From the NCBI GenBank assembly GCA_040877415.1, contig JBBDNV010000037.1, forward strand, positions 1 through 36,925: a DNA stretch of 36,925 nt. Reading direction: 5' to 3'. The notes under the pieces were generated by a model. That model saw only the letters and a list, made by a program, of their open reading frames with translations. It was not told the DNA's origin and searched no databases. The translations under genes were made by a program, and so were the position numbers. Positions within the stretch are counted from its first letter, which is position 1; each line of letters starts with the position of its first letter. The DNA is from JBBDNV01 sp040877415. Lineage in GTDB: Bacteria; Planctomycetota; Planctomycetia; Pirellulales; PALSA-1355. This document shows, piece by piece, positions 7,224 to 16,312 of this stretch.

Positions 7224-10200
7224 GAATCACCGCGCTAACGGTCGACGGCTTTGGCGTGTGGAGCGGGCTGGAGCTGGGCGACCTGTCGGACCAGTTAAAC
7301 GTTTTCTACGGCCCCAACGAAGCCGGCAAGACGACGCTTTTGCAGTTTGTCCGCTCGGTGTTTTTCGGCTTTTCGCCCGAGCGCCAGTCGCGCTATTTGC
7401 CGCCGCTCGGCGCCGGCCGGCCCGGCGGAACGATCCGAGTGCTCGAGGGCGATGCCCAGTGCTCGATCGCCCGGCACGCCGACGAACACGGCGAAGCCGA
7501 CGGGCTCGTCATCGCCCGCGGCACGCGGCGCGCGCTCGACGGCGAAAAAACGCTGGCCGGGCTCTTGGGCGACGTCGACGAGCCGACCTTCAACAACGTG
7601 TTTGTCTTCGGGCTGCGCGAAATCCAGGAATTGGCCACGCTCGGCGACACGCGGGCGGCCGAAGAGCTGTACAATCTGGCCTTGGGGCTCGACCGCGTTT
7701 CGCTCGTCGACGTGCTGGGGGAGCTTACGACGTCTCGCGAGCGCCTGCTGGCCGGCGACGATCGTCCCTCGCTGGTGACCCAATTGCTCGGCCAGCGCGA
7801 GCGGCTGCAGGGCGAAATCGATGAGCTCCGCGGCGAGTCGGCTCGCTATCTCGCGCTAGCGTCCGAGCGGCAGCGCCTCGACGCCGAAATCGGCACGCTC
7901 GATGCGGAAAACGCCCGCTGGGAGGAGCAGGCCCGCGGGCTGGCCCTGGCGCGCGCGATCGCCGATCGTTGGCAACGGCGACGCGCGCTCGACGAGCAGC
8001 TCAGCACGCTGGTGGGCATCGACACGCTGCCGGAAAACGCGCTTGCGCGATTCGAGGCATTGGACGCGAAATTGGCCGCGCTCGGCCGCCGGATGCGCCG
8101 GATGAGGCGCCTGCGCCGCAAGTTGCGCGGGCAGGTCGCCGGTTTGAAAATCAACGACGGTCTGCGCCGTCAGGCGTTGCGGCTCGAAGCACTGGCCGAG
8201 CAGCAGCACTGGATCGCGTCGCTCGAAAAGCAGGTGACTGAGCTGGAAAACGAAGTCGCCGAGCTTGAATTACATTGCGAAGCGAGCAAGCAGCAATGGG
8301 GCGCGGGCGCCGCCGCGCCGGCGCTCTCGAAACGCGCGATTGGCGAGCTGCGCGGTGCCGGCAAGGATTTGCGAGCCTCCCGCCACGAGGCACACGAGCT
8401 GCGCCAGCAAACGGCCGCGGCCCAACAAACCGCCGACGCTCTGGCGCGGCGAATCGACGAAGCTTTGGGGGCCGCCAGGGAAAAGGGTCTCACCGGCGCC
8501 ATGGCCGAGGCCGGCCAGCTCGTCTCGGAATTGCGCCGCCGCGTGCAGCTCGACGAGCGTATCGGACAGCTCGCGAGCCGCGAAACCGAGTTGGAGGAAC
8601 AGAGCCAAGACCATCTCGAAAACCAGATGCTCCCGACCTGGGCGCTGGCGGGTTTGGGCGGCCTGTTCGTGCTGGGCTGCGCGCTCGTGCTTTTGTATTT
8701 GGCCGGTCTCGTGTTGCCCGCCTCGCTGGGCGAGTCGCTTACCTGGCCGGTGGGACTGGTGGGCGTCGGCGCGGCCGCGGCCGCGGGATGGATCAAGTTC
8801 TCGATGGAGCGCGGCGCCGAGGGAAGATTGGATCGCTGTCACGAGCAGATCAGTCTGCTCGGCCGGCAAATCGACGAGGCCCGGGCCGAGCGCGACGAGC
8901 TCGACGCCCGCTTGCCGCGTGGCGGCGGCCCGCTGGTGGCCCGCTTGCAAGCGGCCGAAAAATCGCTGGCCCGGCTGGAGGACTTGCTGCCGCTCCAGAC
9001 CCAGCGCGAAAGTGCCGAGCGCAACGCCGAGACGGTTCGTCAGCGGTCCGAAGCGCTTCGCGACCGCTCGCGCGAGGCGCGGAGCCGTTGGAAGCAACTG
9101 CTTGCGGAAAACCGCCTGCCGGCCGAATTGACCCCGCGCGAGCTCAAATCGTTCGCCCTGGGACGCCGCGAAGTGGCCGGCCTCGACGCGACCCTGGCCG
9201 ACAAGCGGTCCGAGCTCGGCCGCCGGCGCCTCGAATACGAAACGCTGGCGGCGCGCATCACGCAGTTGGTCGGCCAATCCGGCATTGCGCCGCGATCCCA
9301 GCGGCCGCTGGACCAACTCGAACAGTGTCTGGCGGCGCTGGCCGAGCAGCAATTGCTGCACAAGCAGCGCAGCGAAGCGGCCCGGCAAATCGCCCGCCTG
9401 CGCCGCCGATACCGGAAAACCGTTCAGCGGCGGAACCGGCTGCGCCAGCGGCGGCTGCTCTTGATGCGCGCGGCCGGCACGCTCGACGAGCTGGAGTTTC
9501 GCCGCCGCGCGGCCTTGCAGGCCGACGCCAGCCGGCTCAAAGCCGAACACGCCGTGCTCGACCGCGAGATTTCCTCCGCGCTGGCCGCCGGGCGGCCCGA
9601 GCAGCAGGTCGCGGCATGGCTTTCGGGCGGCGAGAATCTCGAAGCCATCGAATCGCACGTGGCCGAAAAGCGCCGCGCCTCGACAACCCGGCTGAGCGAA
9701 GCACGCGAGCGCCGCGGCGAGTTGAATCATCGGCTCAAGCTGATGGCCGAAGACCGCCGGCTCTCCGACAAGCGCATCGAGCTGGACGTCGTCGGACGGC
9801 GGCTGGCCGACGCGCTGCGGCGATGGCGGGTGCTGGCAGTTTGCGGCTTGCTGCTGGAAGCGGTCCGCGAGTTCTACGAGCGCGAGCATCAACCGCAGGC
9901 GCTCTGCGAAGCCTCCGGCTATTTGAAACGGCTCACCAGCGGGCGCTACGGCCGAGTGTGGACGCCGCTTTCGGAACATTCGCTGCGCGTCGACGACGAC
10001 GAGGGACGCAGCTTCCCGATCGAGGTGCTCTCCAGCGGCACGCGCGAGCAACTGTTTCTGGCGCTGCGGCTGGCGCTGGCCAGTTCGTACGCCCGCCGGG
10101 GCGTCGAGTTGCCGCTGGTGCTCGACGACGTGCTGGTGAATTTCGACACGGCTCGGGCCAAAGCGGCCGCTTTGGTGCTGCGCGATTTCGCCAAGGAAGG

Positions 10201-10621
10201 CCACCAGATCCTGATCTTCACCTGCCACGAGCACATCGCGCGCCTGTTCAAGCACGTCAAAGCCGAGGTGCGAGATTTGCCCGATCACGGCAACGCGGCG
10301 TTCGTGGAAAAGCCACCCGCCGGAAAGTCCCGCGGCAGTCGCGAGACGGCGCCGCGCGAAATGCCGCCCGAGGAACCGCCGCAAACCGACATGGGGCTCG
10401 ATCCGGCTCTCGTGGAAGTCGAACCGTCGCCGGCAAGCGCGCCGCGGTTGGAAGTGCCGCCGCCAAAACGCCGCCGCGCTGTGCGAGGCACCGAGCCGGT
10501 CCGCTGGGAGGCCGAAGAATTCGACGGCGAACTGTCCGACCGCGTGCGGCCTGACGTCCCTGATGACGACGGCGTCGAGGCCGACGACACCGGCGCGGCC
10601 GACGAAACGCAGGCCGCGTAG
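7220..10621 (+). CDS. YhaN-like SMC/Rad50-type ATPase with TM hairpin
   Basis: A 1133-residue ABC-type ATPase of the SbcC/Rad50/YhaN (AAA_27) group. The N-terminal half-site has Walker A GPNEAGKTT (31-39). The C-terminal half-site (about residues 935-980) has signature SSGTREQLFLALR and Walker B LPLVLDDVLVNFD. Between them are two long Leu/Arg/Glu coiled-coil arms. At the turn, about residues 470-535, there are two hydrophobic segments (LAGLGGLFVLGCALVLLYLA and WPVGLVGVGAAAAAGW) instead of a CxxC zinc hook. The coil apex may thus sit in the membrane, as in the YhaN group. The last 110 or so residues are Pro- and acid-rich and look disordered. The gene overlaps the phosphoesterase by 4 bases. 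A role in DNA-end processing or chromosome handling is inferred from the family. Confidence 0.9.
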   Translation: MRITALTVDGFGVWSGLELGDLSDQLNVFYGPNEAGKTTLLQFVRSVFFGFSPERQSRYLPPLGAGRPGGTIRVLEGDAQCSIARHADEHGEADGLVIARGTRRALDGEKTLAGLLGDVDEPTFNNVFVFGLREIQELATLGDTRAAEELYNLALGLDRVSLVDVLGELTTSRERLLAGDDRPSLVTQLLGQRERLQGEIDELRGESARYLALASERQRLDAEIGTLDAENARWEEQARGLALARAIADRWQRRRALDEQLSTLVGIDTLPENALARFEALDAKLAALGRRMRRMRRLRRKLRGQVAGLKINDGLRRQALRLEALAEQQHWIASLEKQVTELENEVAELELHCEASKQQWGAGAAAPALSKRAIGELRGAGKDLRASRHEAHELRQQTAAAQQTADALARRIDEALGAAREKGLTGAMAEAGQLVSELRRRVQLDERIGQLASRETELEEQSQDHLENQMLPTWALAGLGGLFVLGCALVLLYLAGLVLPASLGESLTWPVGLVGVGAAAAAGWIKFSMERGAEGRLDRCHEQISLLGRQIDEARAERDELDARLPRGGGPLVARLQAAEKSLARLEDLLPLQTQRESAERNAETVRQRSEALRDRSREARSRWKQLLAENRLPAELTPRELKSFALGRREVAGLDATLADKRSELGRRRLEYETLAARITQLVGQSGIAPRSQRPLDQLEQCLAALAEQQLLHKQRSEAARQIARLRRRYRKTVQRRNRLRQRRLLLMRAAGTLDELEFRRRAALQADASRLKAEHAVLDREISSALAAGRPEQQVAAWLSGGENLEAIESHVAEKRRASTTRLSEARERRGELNHRLKLMAEDRRLSDKRIELDVVGRRLADALRRWRVLAVCGLLLEAVREFYEREHQPQALCEASGYLKRLTSGRYGRVWTPLSEHSLRVDDDEGRSFPIEVLSSGTREQLFLALRLALASSYARRGVELPLVLDDVLVNFDTARAKAAALVLRDFAKEGHQILIFTCHEHIARLFKHVKAEVRDLPDHGNAAFVEKPPAGKSRGSRETAPREMPPEEPPQTDMGLDPALVEVEPSPASAPRLEVPPPKRRRAVRGTEPVRWEAEEFDGELSDRVRPDVPDDDGVEADDTGAADETQAA

Positions 10622-10639
10622 GCTGCCAAGCCGCGTTCG

Positions 10640-11746
10640 CTACAAGTAGGTTTCCAGCCACTCGTACACGCGCCGTTCGGCCAACGGCGGAATCGAGTGT
10701 CCTCGGCCGTGGTTGTAAAGGCCCACGCGGCACGGCTCGCCGTAAAAGCGGTACACCGGCAGGACGGCCTCGATGAACGGCCAACTGCGGTCTCCGTCGG
10801 CCGAATTGCCGCCGATCAGCAAAAACGCCCGCGGGGCCACGAGCGCCAAAAGCTCGTGATGCTCGCGCCCAAAAAACTCGCCGTCGCCCCAGTACCACGG
10901 GGCGTCCCAATTAGAAAACGTCGTGCCAATGCCCCCTTCGCTGCTGACCGCCGCGCGAATCCGTTCGTCGAGCGCCGCCAGATACAAGACCTCCTTAGCG
11001 CCCAGCGAATGGCCCGCCGCGCCGATCCGCTCGGGATCGACTTCATTCAGGCTTGCCAAGATATCGACGGCCCGCTTGGCGTCGTAAAGCATCTTGGCGA
11101 TGCCGCGCGACAGCGGGTAGCGGCGCCGGTGCTCTTTCACCCGGACTTCGTAGTTCGCCGGCGGCGTGTCGTTCCAGAGAAAACATCGCGGGCAAATGGC
11201 GACCATTCCGCGCTGCGCCAACTTCAGCCCCCAAGCGGCCTCGGGCGGTCCTTCCAGACCCGCGCCTTGGCGGATTGTGTAGTCGACCGTCGAGTGCAGC
11301 ACCACCACTCCGGGCAGCCGCCTGTTGGGCTTGTACGGCATCATCAGATAGGCACTGGTCTGGACGCCCCGTTCCGTTTCATAGTTGATCCGCCGGCGCA
11401 ACACGCCGTCCTTGCGGTCCGACTCGCGGATTTCGAACTGCGGGGGCCGCCGCGCTTCGGGCGCCAGGTGATCGCGGGGCTTCAACTCGCCGATAAGCTC
11501 CAGCCACTGGCTGTGCAAATACTGGCGATGCTTTTCCCAATGGGCACGCGTGCGGATCGGGTTTTTACCCGGGTCGACCAACAGCGGAAGGAGTTTTGGA
11601 GCGTCGGCCGGCAAGGGCGCCGGCGGCGTTTGAATCTCGCCCAGCCAAGGGACCTGGCGCGTGCCGGGCAATCGCTGGCCAAAAGCCGGTGAGCCGAGTC
11701 CCGCGGCAAGCGACGCGGCCGCAAACTCTCGGCGCGATAGTTTCAT
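10640..11746 (-). CDS. Tat-exported alpha/beta hydrolase
   Basis: A 368-residue alpha/beta hydrolase of the dienelactone-hydrolase/acetyl-xylan-esterase-like type. The N terminus has a twin-arginine signal (SRREFAAASLAAGLG), so it is exported folded. The nucleophile is S247 in GHSLG. The acid is probably D317 or D319 (NSADGDRSW), and the base H346 or H350 (NHGRGHSIP). LPGVVVLHSTVDYT (144-157) is the strand and oxyanion region. The substrate is unknown; sugar esters or plant-polymer esters are plausible for planctomycetes. Its stop is 18 bases from that of the YhaN-like gene (tail to tail). The gene upstream on the same strand is the PVC CxxCH protein, 122 bases away across a palindromic repeat. 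Confidence 0.85.
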   Translation of the reverse strand: MKLSRREFAAASLAAGLGSPAFGQRLPGTRQVPWLGEIQTPPAPLPADAPKLLPLLVDPGKNPIRTRAHWEKHRQYLHSQWLELIGELKPRDHLAPEARRPPQFEIRESDRKDGVLRRRINYETERGVQTSAYLMMPYKPNRRLPGVVVLHSTVDYTIRQGAGLEGPPEAAWGLKLAQRGMVAICPRCFLWNDTPPANYEVRVKEHRRRYPLSRGIAKMLYDAKRAVDILASLNEVDPERIGAAGHSLGAKEVLYLAALDERIRAAVSSEGGIGTTFSNWDAPWYWGDGEFFGREHHELLALVAPRAFLLIGGNSADGDRSWPFIEAVLPVYRFYGEPCRVGLYNHGRGHSIPPLAERRVYEWLETYL

Positions 11747-11784
11747 CAGGCTGGCTTCCTCCCTCGACAGGTGCCACGCGGTGC

Positions 11785-11807
11785 CACGGGTGGCTCGTCC
11801 ACCCGTG
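11785..11807 (+). repeat. Dispersed palindrome with 9-bp stem
   Basis: CACGGGTGG (11785-11793) and CCACCCGTG (11799-11807) form a perfect 9-base stem around CTCGT. GTGCCAC is repeated on its flanks (11771, 11781, and again near 11838), and a second short stem GCTTG/CAAGC follows at about 11821-11835. This GTGCCAC-GGGTGG palindrome is one I recall as abundant between planctomycete genes. It lies between two minus-strand genes and may act as a processing or termination structure, although it lacks a T-run. Confidence 0.7.
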
Positions 11808-11868
11808 CTGCCTGCTTACTGCTTGACGAGCAAGCAAGTGCCACCCGGCGGAGTAACATTGACGCGGC

Positions 11869-14859
11869 CTATTTGCCCTCGGGCGCGATTGTACCTGGAA
11901 TCGGCTGCTCGAGATAACGCCAATTCTTGATAAACCCGATCAAGTCGGCCACCTGCTGCTGGGAGAGGTGTTTTTCAAAACCCTCGGGCATCAGCGACGC
12001 GCCGCTGGTTTGAATCGCCTCGATGTCGGCGCGCAGCACGGCGAGCGTCTTGTTTTCCGCCTGCCTGAGAGTGATCGAGGCGGCCGTTTCGGCGGCGATG
12101 ATTCCCGTCTGCACGTTGCCGTCGCTGGTGACGATCGTATAGCTCACGTAGTTATTGTCGATCGCCTGGTTCGGATTGAGAATGTCGGTCAACAGTTGCT
12201 GGGGCGTCTTCGCGCGCGAATCGGAAATATCCGGCGCGACGTCGACGCCGACGTCGCCGATGTGATGGCACATGGCGCAATGCTGCCGGAACAGAGCCTC
12301 GCCCGACTTCGGATCGGACTTGAGCGCCAGAGCCGCCTGGTATTTGGCCAACACGTCTTTGCGGTCGGCCGGCACCGTCAGGGTGAGAATCTCGTTCGCC
12401 CGTTTCTGCACGGCGGGATCGCGATGCTTCCGCAGCCGGTTTTCGCGCGCGCCGTCGAGCTCGGCCCGCGCGATCCGGCCCGATTGGATCGCTTCGAGCA
12501 GTTTTTGGGCCGCGATAGGCTGGACGACCAGCGCGTCGAGAATCGCGCGGCGCACCGCGGGCGTCTGCGCGGGATAACCGGCCACGAGCGCCGGCGCAAA
12601 GTCTAGGCTGCGCTGCGTGGCCAGTGCCGCCGCGGCCCGCATGCGCAGCGGCTGCGAGGGACTCTGCTCGACGATGCGCAGGCAAGTGCGGGCGGCCCGA
12701 TCGGAGCGCGCGTGTTCCAACAATTCCAATTTCCGCTCACGCACGTCGTCGGGCAGATTCTCGTCAATCGCGGCCAGCGCCGCGCGATCGAAGACGGCGT
12801 TCAATTGGCTTTCGAGCGCCGCGCGTTCGGGAAGCTGTGCGACCATCTCGACGAGCCCGCCGCGCAGCGCGAGCCCCTCGGCCAGCCCCAGCAAGGCGGT
12901 TTCGCAGGCACGTACGTGCGATGAATTGTCGCCGCACACGAACTCGAACAGTCTGCCGACGTCGCCCTGGTCGCGGCGCGATCCGACGATCGTGGCGAGC
13001 TCGCGGACCAGTAATTGTTCCGGCCGGTTATGCGTTGCGGCCGCCACGCGGCCGGACTTCAGGACTTCCAGCAATATGGGCGCCGTGTGTTCCGGGCGGG
13101 CCGCCGCAACGGCCCGGCGCGTCCAGGCGTCGCCCGCGCGGTCAAGCGCGATCCGCGACAATGGCGCGACGACGTCGTTCGACGCGAGCCCGCCGATGGC
13201 CAAGGCCACGCGAAAACGCACCCGCGCGTCGCCGTCCGCGGAAAGCCCGATAACCTTTGTTCTCAACTCGGCGTCGTCGATCGACCGCTCGGCCAGTAGG
13301 ACGGCCTGTTCGCGCACGCGGGCGTGGCGATCGTCGAGAGCCGCCAGCACGTGGCGGCTGGAAAGCGCGCCCCGGCCGGCTAAAGCCCACAAAGCGGCGA
13401 CGCGCGCGGCCGGCTCGGAGGCCGCCTTGGCGACGCGCTCCAAGTGCGGCGTCGCCTGCGGATCGGCTCGCTCGTACAGCAGCCGGGCGGCCGTTTCGCG
13501 CCACCACGCGTTTTTGTGCTCCAAGAGCGACACGAGGTCGGCCGTTGACGCGGTCGACAGTTGCGGCCGCCGCGCCTTCTTGGTCGAATCGGCCGGCACG
13601 ATCCGATAAATCCGCCCGCGATCGTCGCCCAGCCGCAGATCGGGGCGCCGTTCGAGCTCGCTCGGCATGAACTCCGGATGCTCGATCACCGCGCGGTACA
13701 TGTCCACGACGTACAGCGCGCCGTCGGGACCGACCTCCAGATTCACCGGCCGGAACCACGGGTCGGGCGAAGCCAGAAACTCCTTGTTTTCGTGCGCCGG
13801 CTTGGACGCGAACGTAACGCCGTTTTCGGTCACAATCTCGCGATGCACGAGGTTTCCGGTCGGCTCGCAGATCAGGACGTTGCCGCGGTAATCGTGCCCC
13901 AGCGCGTCGCCGCGATAAATGGTCACGCCGCACGCGGCCGTGAACTGACCGGCATGAAGATTCGACGTCGTCCAGGCGCTGGTGAGCGGAAACACGCGCG
14001 ATGCTTCGCCGGCCGCCGCGACGGTGGCCATCACGCCGCTCACCGCCAGGAACGGATTGCGGGCCAGGTAGCCGTTTTCCAGGACCACGTGATCCATCGG
14101 CTGGCGATTGCTGCACACGAAACGATTCCCAAAATCGTCAAACGTCAGCCCGAATTGCCCGTTGCCCGAAACGGCCTCGTAGCTGTCCGAGCGCGGATCG
14201 AAGCGAAAGTCGCGGCCGCTGATCGAAAGCCCTTTGGCCGTTTCGGGGCCGGAACCGGGGGCTGTGGGCCGCGCGTCGATGATCGTGCCGCCGCGCAGCC
14301 CGTTTGCGATATAGATGTGATTGTCGAGGGCGAATCGCGGATGGTTGGCCCGCAATTGTGGATTTTCGGTCGCGAAGCCGCGAAACCAGGTTTCGCGCAC
14401 CTCGGCCCGTCCATCGCCGTCGGCGTCCTTCAGATAGGCCACTTCGCCGGCCAGCGTCACGATGACGCCGCCTTGCCACGGTTCGAGTCCGGTGGGAAAC
14501 AGCAACTCGTCGGCGAAGGTTTGCGACGACTCAAAGCGCCCGTCGCCGTCGTTGTCCGTAAGCACGCGGATCTTCGACAGCGGCGGCTTTCCCTGCTGCG
14601 GACCGTGCGGATAGTCGCGCATCTCGACGACCCACATCCGGCCGTCCTCGTCGAAGCGGACGGCGATCGGATCGATCACCTCGGGCTCGCAGGCCACCAG
14701 CTCAATTCTCAAGCCCTGATCGAGCTGAAAATGCGCGAGCGACTCCTGCGGCCCAAGCGGGCTTTTCAAGTCTGCCGCCCCGGCGGCCGGCGCGCAGCAG
14801 GCGATCACGATAAGCCCGATCGAGAGGACATACCGCCAGGAAAAGCCGGCCGTTACCAT
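11869..14859 (-). CDS. PVC-type CxxCH dehydrogenase/HEAT-repeat protein
   Basis: A 996-residue secreted protein. The signal peptide is at about 1-29 (VLSIGLIVIACCAPAAGA). Residues 30-420 form the PVC membrane-bound-dehydrogenase propeller (MWVVEMRDYPHG, NGLRGGTIIDARP, LEVGPDGALYVVDMYR), with DNDGDGRFE and DADGDGRAE loops that resemble Ca2+ sites. Residues 430-830 are helical HEAT-like repeats (LASLL/ALDDRHARVREQAV pattern). The C terminus is a cytochrome c-like domain with the heme-binding motif C861-A-M-C864-H865. The family is expanded in Planctomycetes and Verrucomicrobia; the propeller is related to sugar dehydrogenases, and the substrate is unknown. It shares a strand with the Tat hydrolase downstream, so the two may be processed together. 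It faces the selenoprotein gene across 156 bases. Confidence 0.9.
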   Translation of the reverse strand: MVTAGFSWRYVLSIGLIVIACCAPAAGAADLKSPLGPQESLAHFQLDQGLRIELVACEPEVIDPIAVRFDEDGRMWVVEMRDYPHGPQQGKPPLSKIRVLTDNDGDGRFESSQTFADELLFPTGLEPWQGGVIVTLAGEVAYLKDADGDGRAEVRETWFRGFATENPQLRANHPRFALDNHIYIANGLRGGTIIDARPTAPGSGPETAKGLSISGRDFRFDPRSDSYEAVSGNGQFGLTFDDFGNRFVCSNRQPMDHVVLENGYLARNPFLAVSGVMATVAAAGEASRVFPLTSAWTTSNLHAGQFTAACGVTIYRGDALGHDYRGNVLICEPTGNLVHREIVTENGVTFASKPAHENKEFLASPDPWFRPVNLEVGPDGALYVVDMYRAVIEHPEFMPSELERRPDLRLGDDRGRIYRIVPADSTKKARRPQLSTASTADLVSLLEHKNAWWRETAARLLYERADPQATPHLERVAKAASEPAARVAALWALAGRGALSSRHVLAALDDRHARVREQAVLLAERSIDDAELRTKVIGLSADGDARVRFRVALAIGGLASNDVVAPLSRIALDRAGDAWTRRAVAAARPEHTAPILLEVLKSGRVAAATHNRPEQLLVRELATIVGSRRDQGDVGRLFEFVCGDNSSHVRACETALLGLAEGLALRGGLVEMVAQLPERAALESQLNAVFDRAALAAIDENLPDDVRERKLELLEHARSDRAARTCLRIVEQSPSQPLRMRAAAALATQRSLDFAPALVAGYPAQTPAVRRAILDALVVQPIAAQKLLEAIQSGRIARAELDGARENRLRKHRDPAVQKRANEILTLTVPADRKDVLAKYQAALALKSDPKSGEALFRQHCAMCHHIGDVGVDVAPDISDSRAKTPQQLLTDILNPNQAIDNNYVSYTIVTSDGNVQTGIIAAETAASITLRQAENKTLAVLRADIEAIQTSGASLMPEGFEKHLSQQQVADLIGFIKNWRYLEQPIPGTIAPEGK

Positions 14860-14915
14860 GCAGGTGCCAGTCCAGATGAGCGTGCCGTAGCGAGAAAACG
14901 ACGCCCGGTATCTTG

Positions 14916-14934
14916 CTTGCCGGGATCAGGCAAG
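14916..14934 (+). repeat. Short inverted repeat in divergent intergenic region
   Basis: CTTGCC and GGCAAG form a perfect 6-base stem with a 7-base loop, midway between the divergent PVC-protein and selenoprotein genes. It could be an operator or a dispersed repeat; no regulator can be named. Confidence 0.3.
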
Positions 14935-14979
14935 TCAAACGCGCTGGCAAATCACCTGTTCCCCGGCTCGCCTGCTTGC

Positions 14980-14985
14980 TATAAA
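14980..14985 (+). promoter_or_regulatory. Possible -10 box of the selenoprotein gene
   Basis: TATAAA lies 30 bases before the ATG at 15016. No clear -35 is seen at the usual distance. A good Shine-Dalgarno, GAGGAAG, begins at 15007. Confidence 0.3.
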
Positions 14986-15015
14986 CAATCGTGTCAACGT
15001 TGATGCGAGGAAGTC

Positions 15016-16155
15016 ATGAAACCGCGGATCCTGTTTTTCGTCGTGACAGTGGCATGTCTGGTGACGGTCGCCGACGCTTGGGCCGATCGTGTTGAAAAAA
15101 CGGTGACGGTCATCTTCAACGATCAGGCGGCGAAAATCGAGCGGTCCCTGGTCGACGGCGAACACCTGTGGGTTGCCTTCCAGGACGTGAAAAGCGTCAA
15201 CGGCTTCGAAGCGAAGCCCCAAGGCATGTGCGCAGGCGAAGTCTGCATTCCGATTCCCGCTTCGAACGACTGGACGCGCAAGCATGGCGATAGACAGTAT
15301 CTCGACGTCACCCGCTTCGCGGCCAAGGTCGACCAGGCCGTAGCGGTCGATGCGTCGGGCGACGTCTGGAGCTTTGGCGCGGTGCCGGCGCTGGCGAGCG
15401 CGCTATTGCCCGAGGGCAAGGCTCCCGATTTCGCCCTGCCGGATCGATCCGGAAAGATGGTGAAGCTTTCCGACTTTCGCGGCAAGAAAGTGCTGGTTCT
15501 GACCTGGGCCTCCTGGTGAGGCTGCAGTCGCGACCTGCCCGGGTGGCAGGAAATCTACAATGAGCTGAAGGACCGGAATTTCGAAATCATCGCCGCCGCG
15601 CAGGATACGGGGGGCGAGCACGCTTGCGGAAAATTCTACGACGCCGCCAAGGCCACCTTCACGACGTTGATCGACCCTCAACACACCGTGAGCACGCTTT
15701 ACCAGATGGTCAACGTCCCCAGCGGAGTCTGGATCGACGAAGAGGGCCGGATCGTCCGGCCGCCCGAGGTGGCTTATTCGAAGGAACAGAAAGTGCTCGG
15801 CACGACGATCGGCGACAATCGCTACATCGCCGGTTTGCGGGATTGGATTGCCAAGGGACCGGAAAGCCGATTCGTCATGCCGCCGGAAAAGCTCGAGCCG
15901 AAGCTGGCCCGGCGAGATCCAAAACTTCGACTGGCCGATGCCCAATTCAAGCTCGGCGTCTATTTCCATCAAGCGGGCGACCAGAAATCCGCCGAGAAGC
16001 ACTGGCACGAAGCGCAAAAGCTCAACCCGGATAGCTGGAACTACCATCGCCAGGAGTGGTCCTTCGACCCGGCGACGGCCGCACGGAAATGGTTCGGAAA
16101 ATTCCGCGCACTGGGCGGCAAGCCGTATTACGAGCCGCTCGATCTGCCCGATTGA
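15016..16155 (+). CDS. Exported thioredoxin-fold selenoprotein (UGA = Sec168)
   Basis: One frame runs from 15016 to the stop at 16153-16155, interrupted only by TGA at 15517-15519. Read as selenocysteine it gives a 379-residue protein with Sec at position 168. Residues 1-23 are a signal peptide. Residues 24-130 form an N-terminal domain. Residues 136-280 are a redoxin/TlpA-like fold: GKAPDFALPDRSGK, then FRGKKVLVLTWASW-U-GCSRDLP, where the redox motif belongs, then FEIIAAAQD and PSGVWIDEEGRI. The C-terminal 70 residues have a TPR-like helix pair (AEKHWHEAQKLNPDSWNYHR). The TGA falls exactly where thioredoxins have the first active-site Cys, and conserved fold sequence continues in frame. A SECIS-like hairpin follows. 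It is probably a periplasmic thiol redox or peroxide enzyme. The alternative is a recent nonsense mutation. Confidence 0.85.
15534..15550 (+). promoter_or_regulatory. bSECIS-like hairpin after the Sec UGA
   Basis: CCTGCC-CGGGT-GGCAGG is a perfect 6-base stem with a 5-base loop. The loop begins 21 bases after the UGA and has G at its second position. Known bacterial SECIS elements have a small apical loop about 16-37 bases past the UGA with a G among the first two loop bases, so this fits. The element would recruit SelB with Sec-tRNA. Confidence 0.8.
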
Positions 16156-16250
16156 CTCCGCCGCGGCGGCCGATGACGTGGCTCTCGTGCTTTGCCGGCG
16201 AAGGTGCGGCGCGGCGTGCCGCCGGGCATTGCGTGATATACTTGTACGAA

Positions 16251-16278
16251 TTGACAGCCGGCACGAGGCCCCTAGAAT
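16251..16278 (+). promoter_or_regulatory. Sigma70-type promoter of the tRNA pair
   Basis: Perfect TTGACA (16251-16256), a 16-base spacer, then TAGAAT (16273-16278). The predicted start is near 16285, about 28 bases before tRNA-Ile. This is the clearest vegetative promoter in the window. Confidence 0.85.
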
Positions 16279-16312
16279 ACGCTATTCCTCAGGGGACGTC
16301 ACCCCATTGCCC

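Noticed and set aside
8270..10554. Long frames on both strands inside the YhaN-like gene
   Set aside because: Arg/Ala/Pro-rich shadow translations of a gene with clear Walker A, signature and Walker B motifs.
13561..15003. Plus-strand frame of 480 codons over the PVC-type gene
   Set aside because: Antisense to the CxxCH protein; no signal peptide or domain.
15517..15519. In-frame TGA read as a stop that makes a pseudogene
   Set aside because: Position at the redox site, intact frame after it and a SECIS-like hairpin favour selenocysteine.
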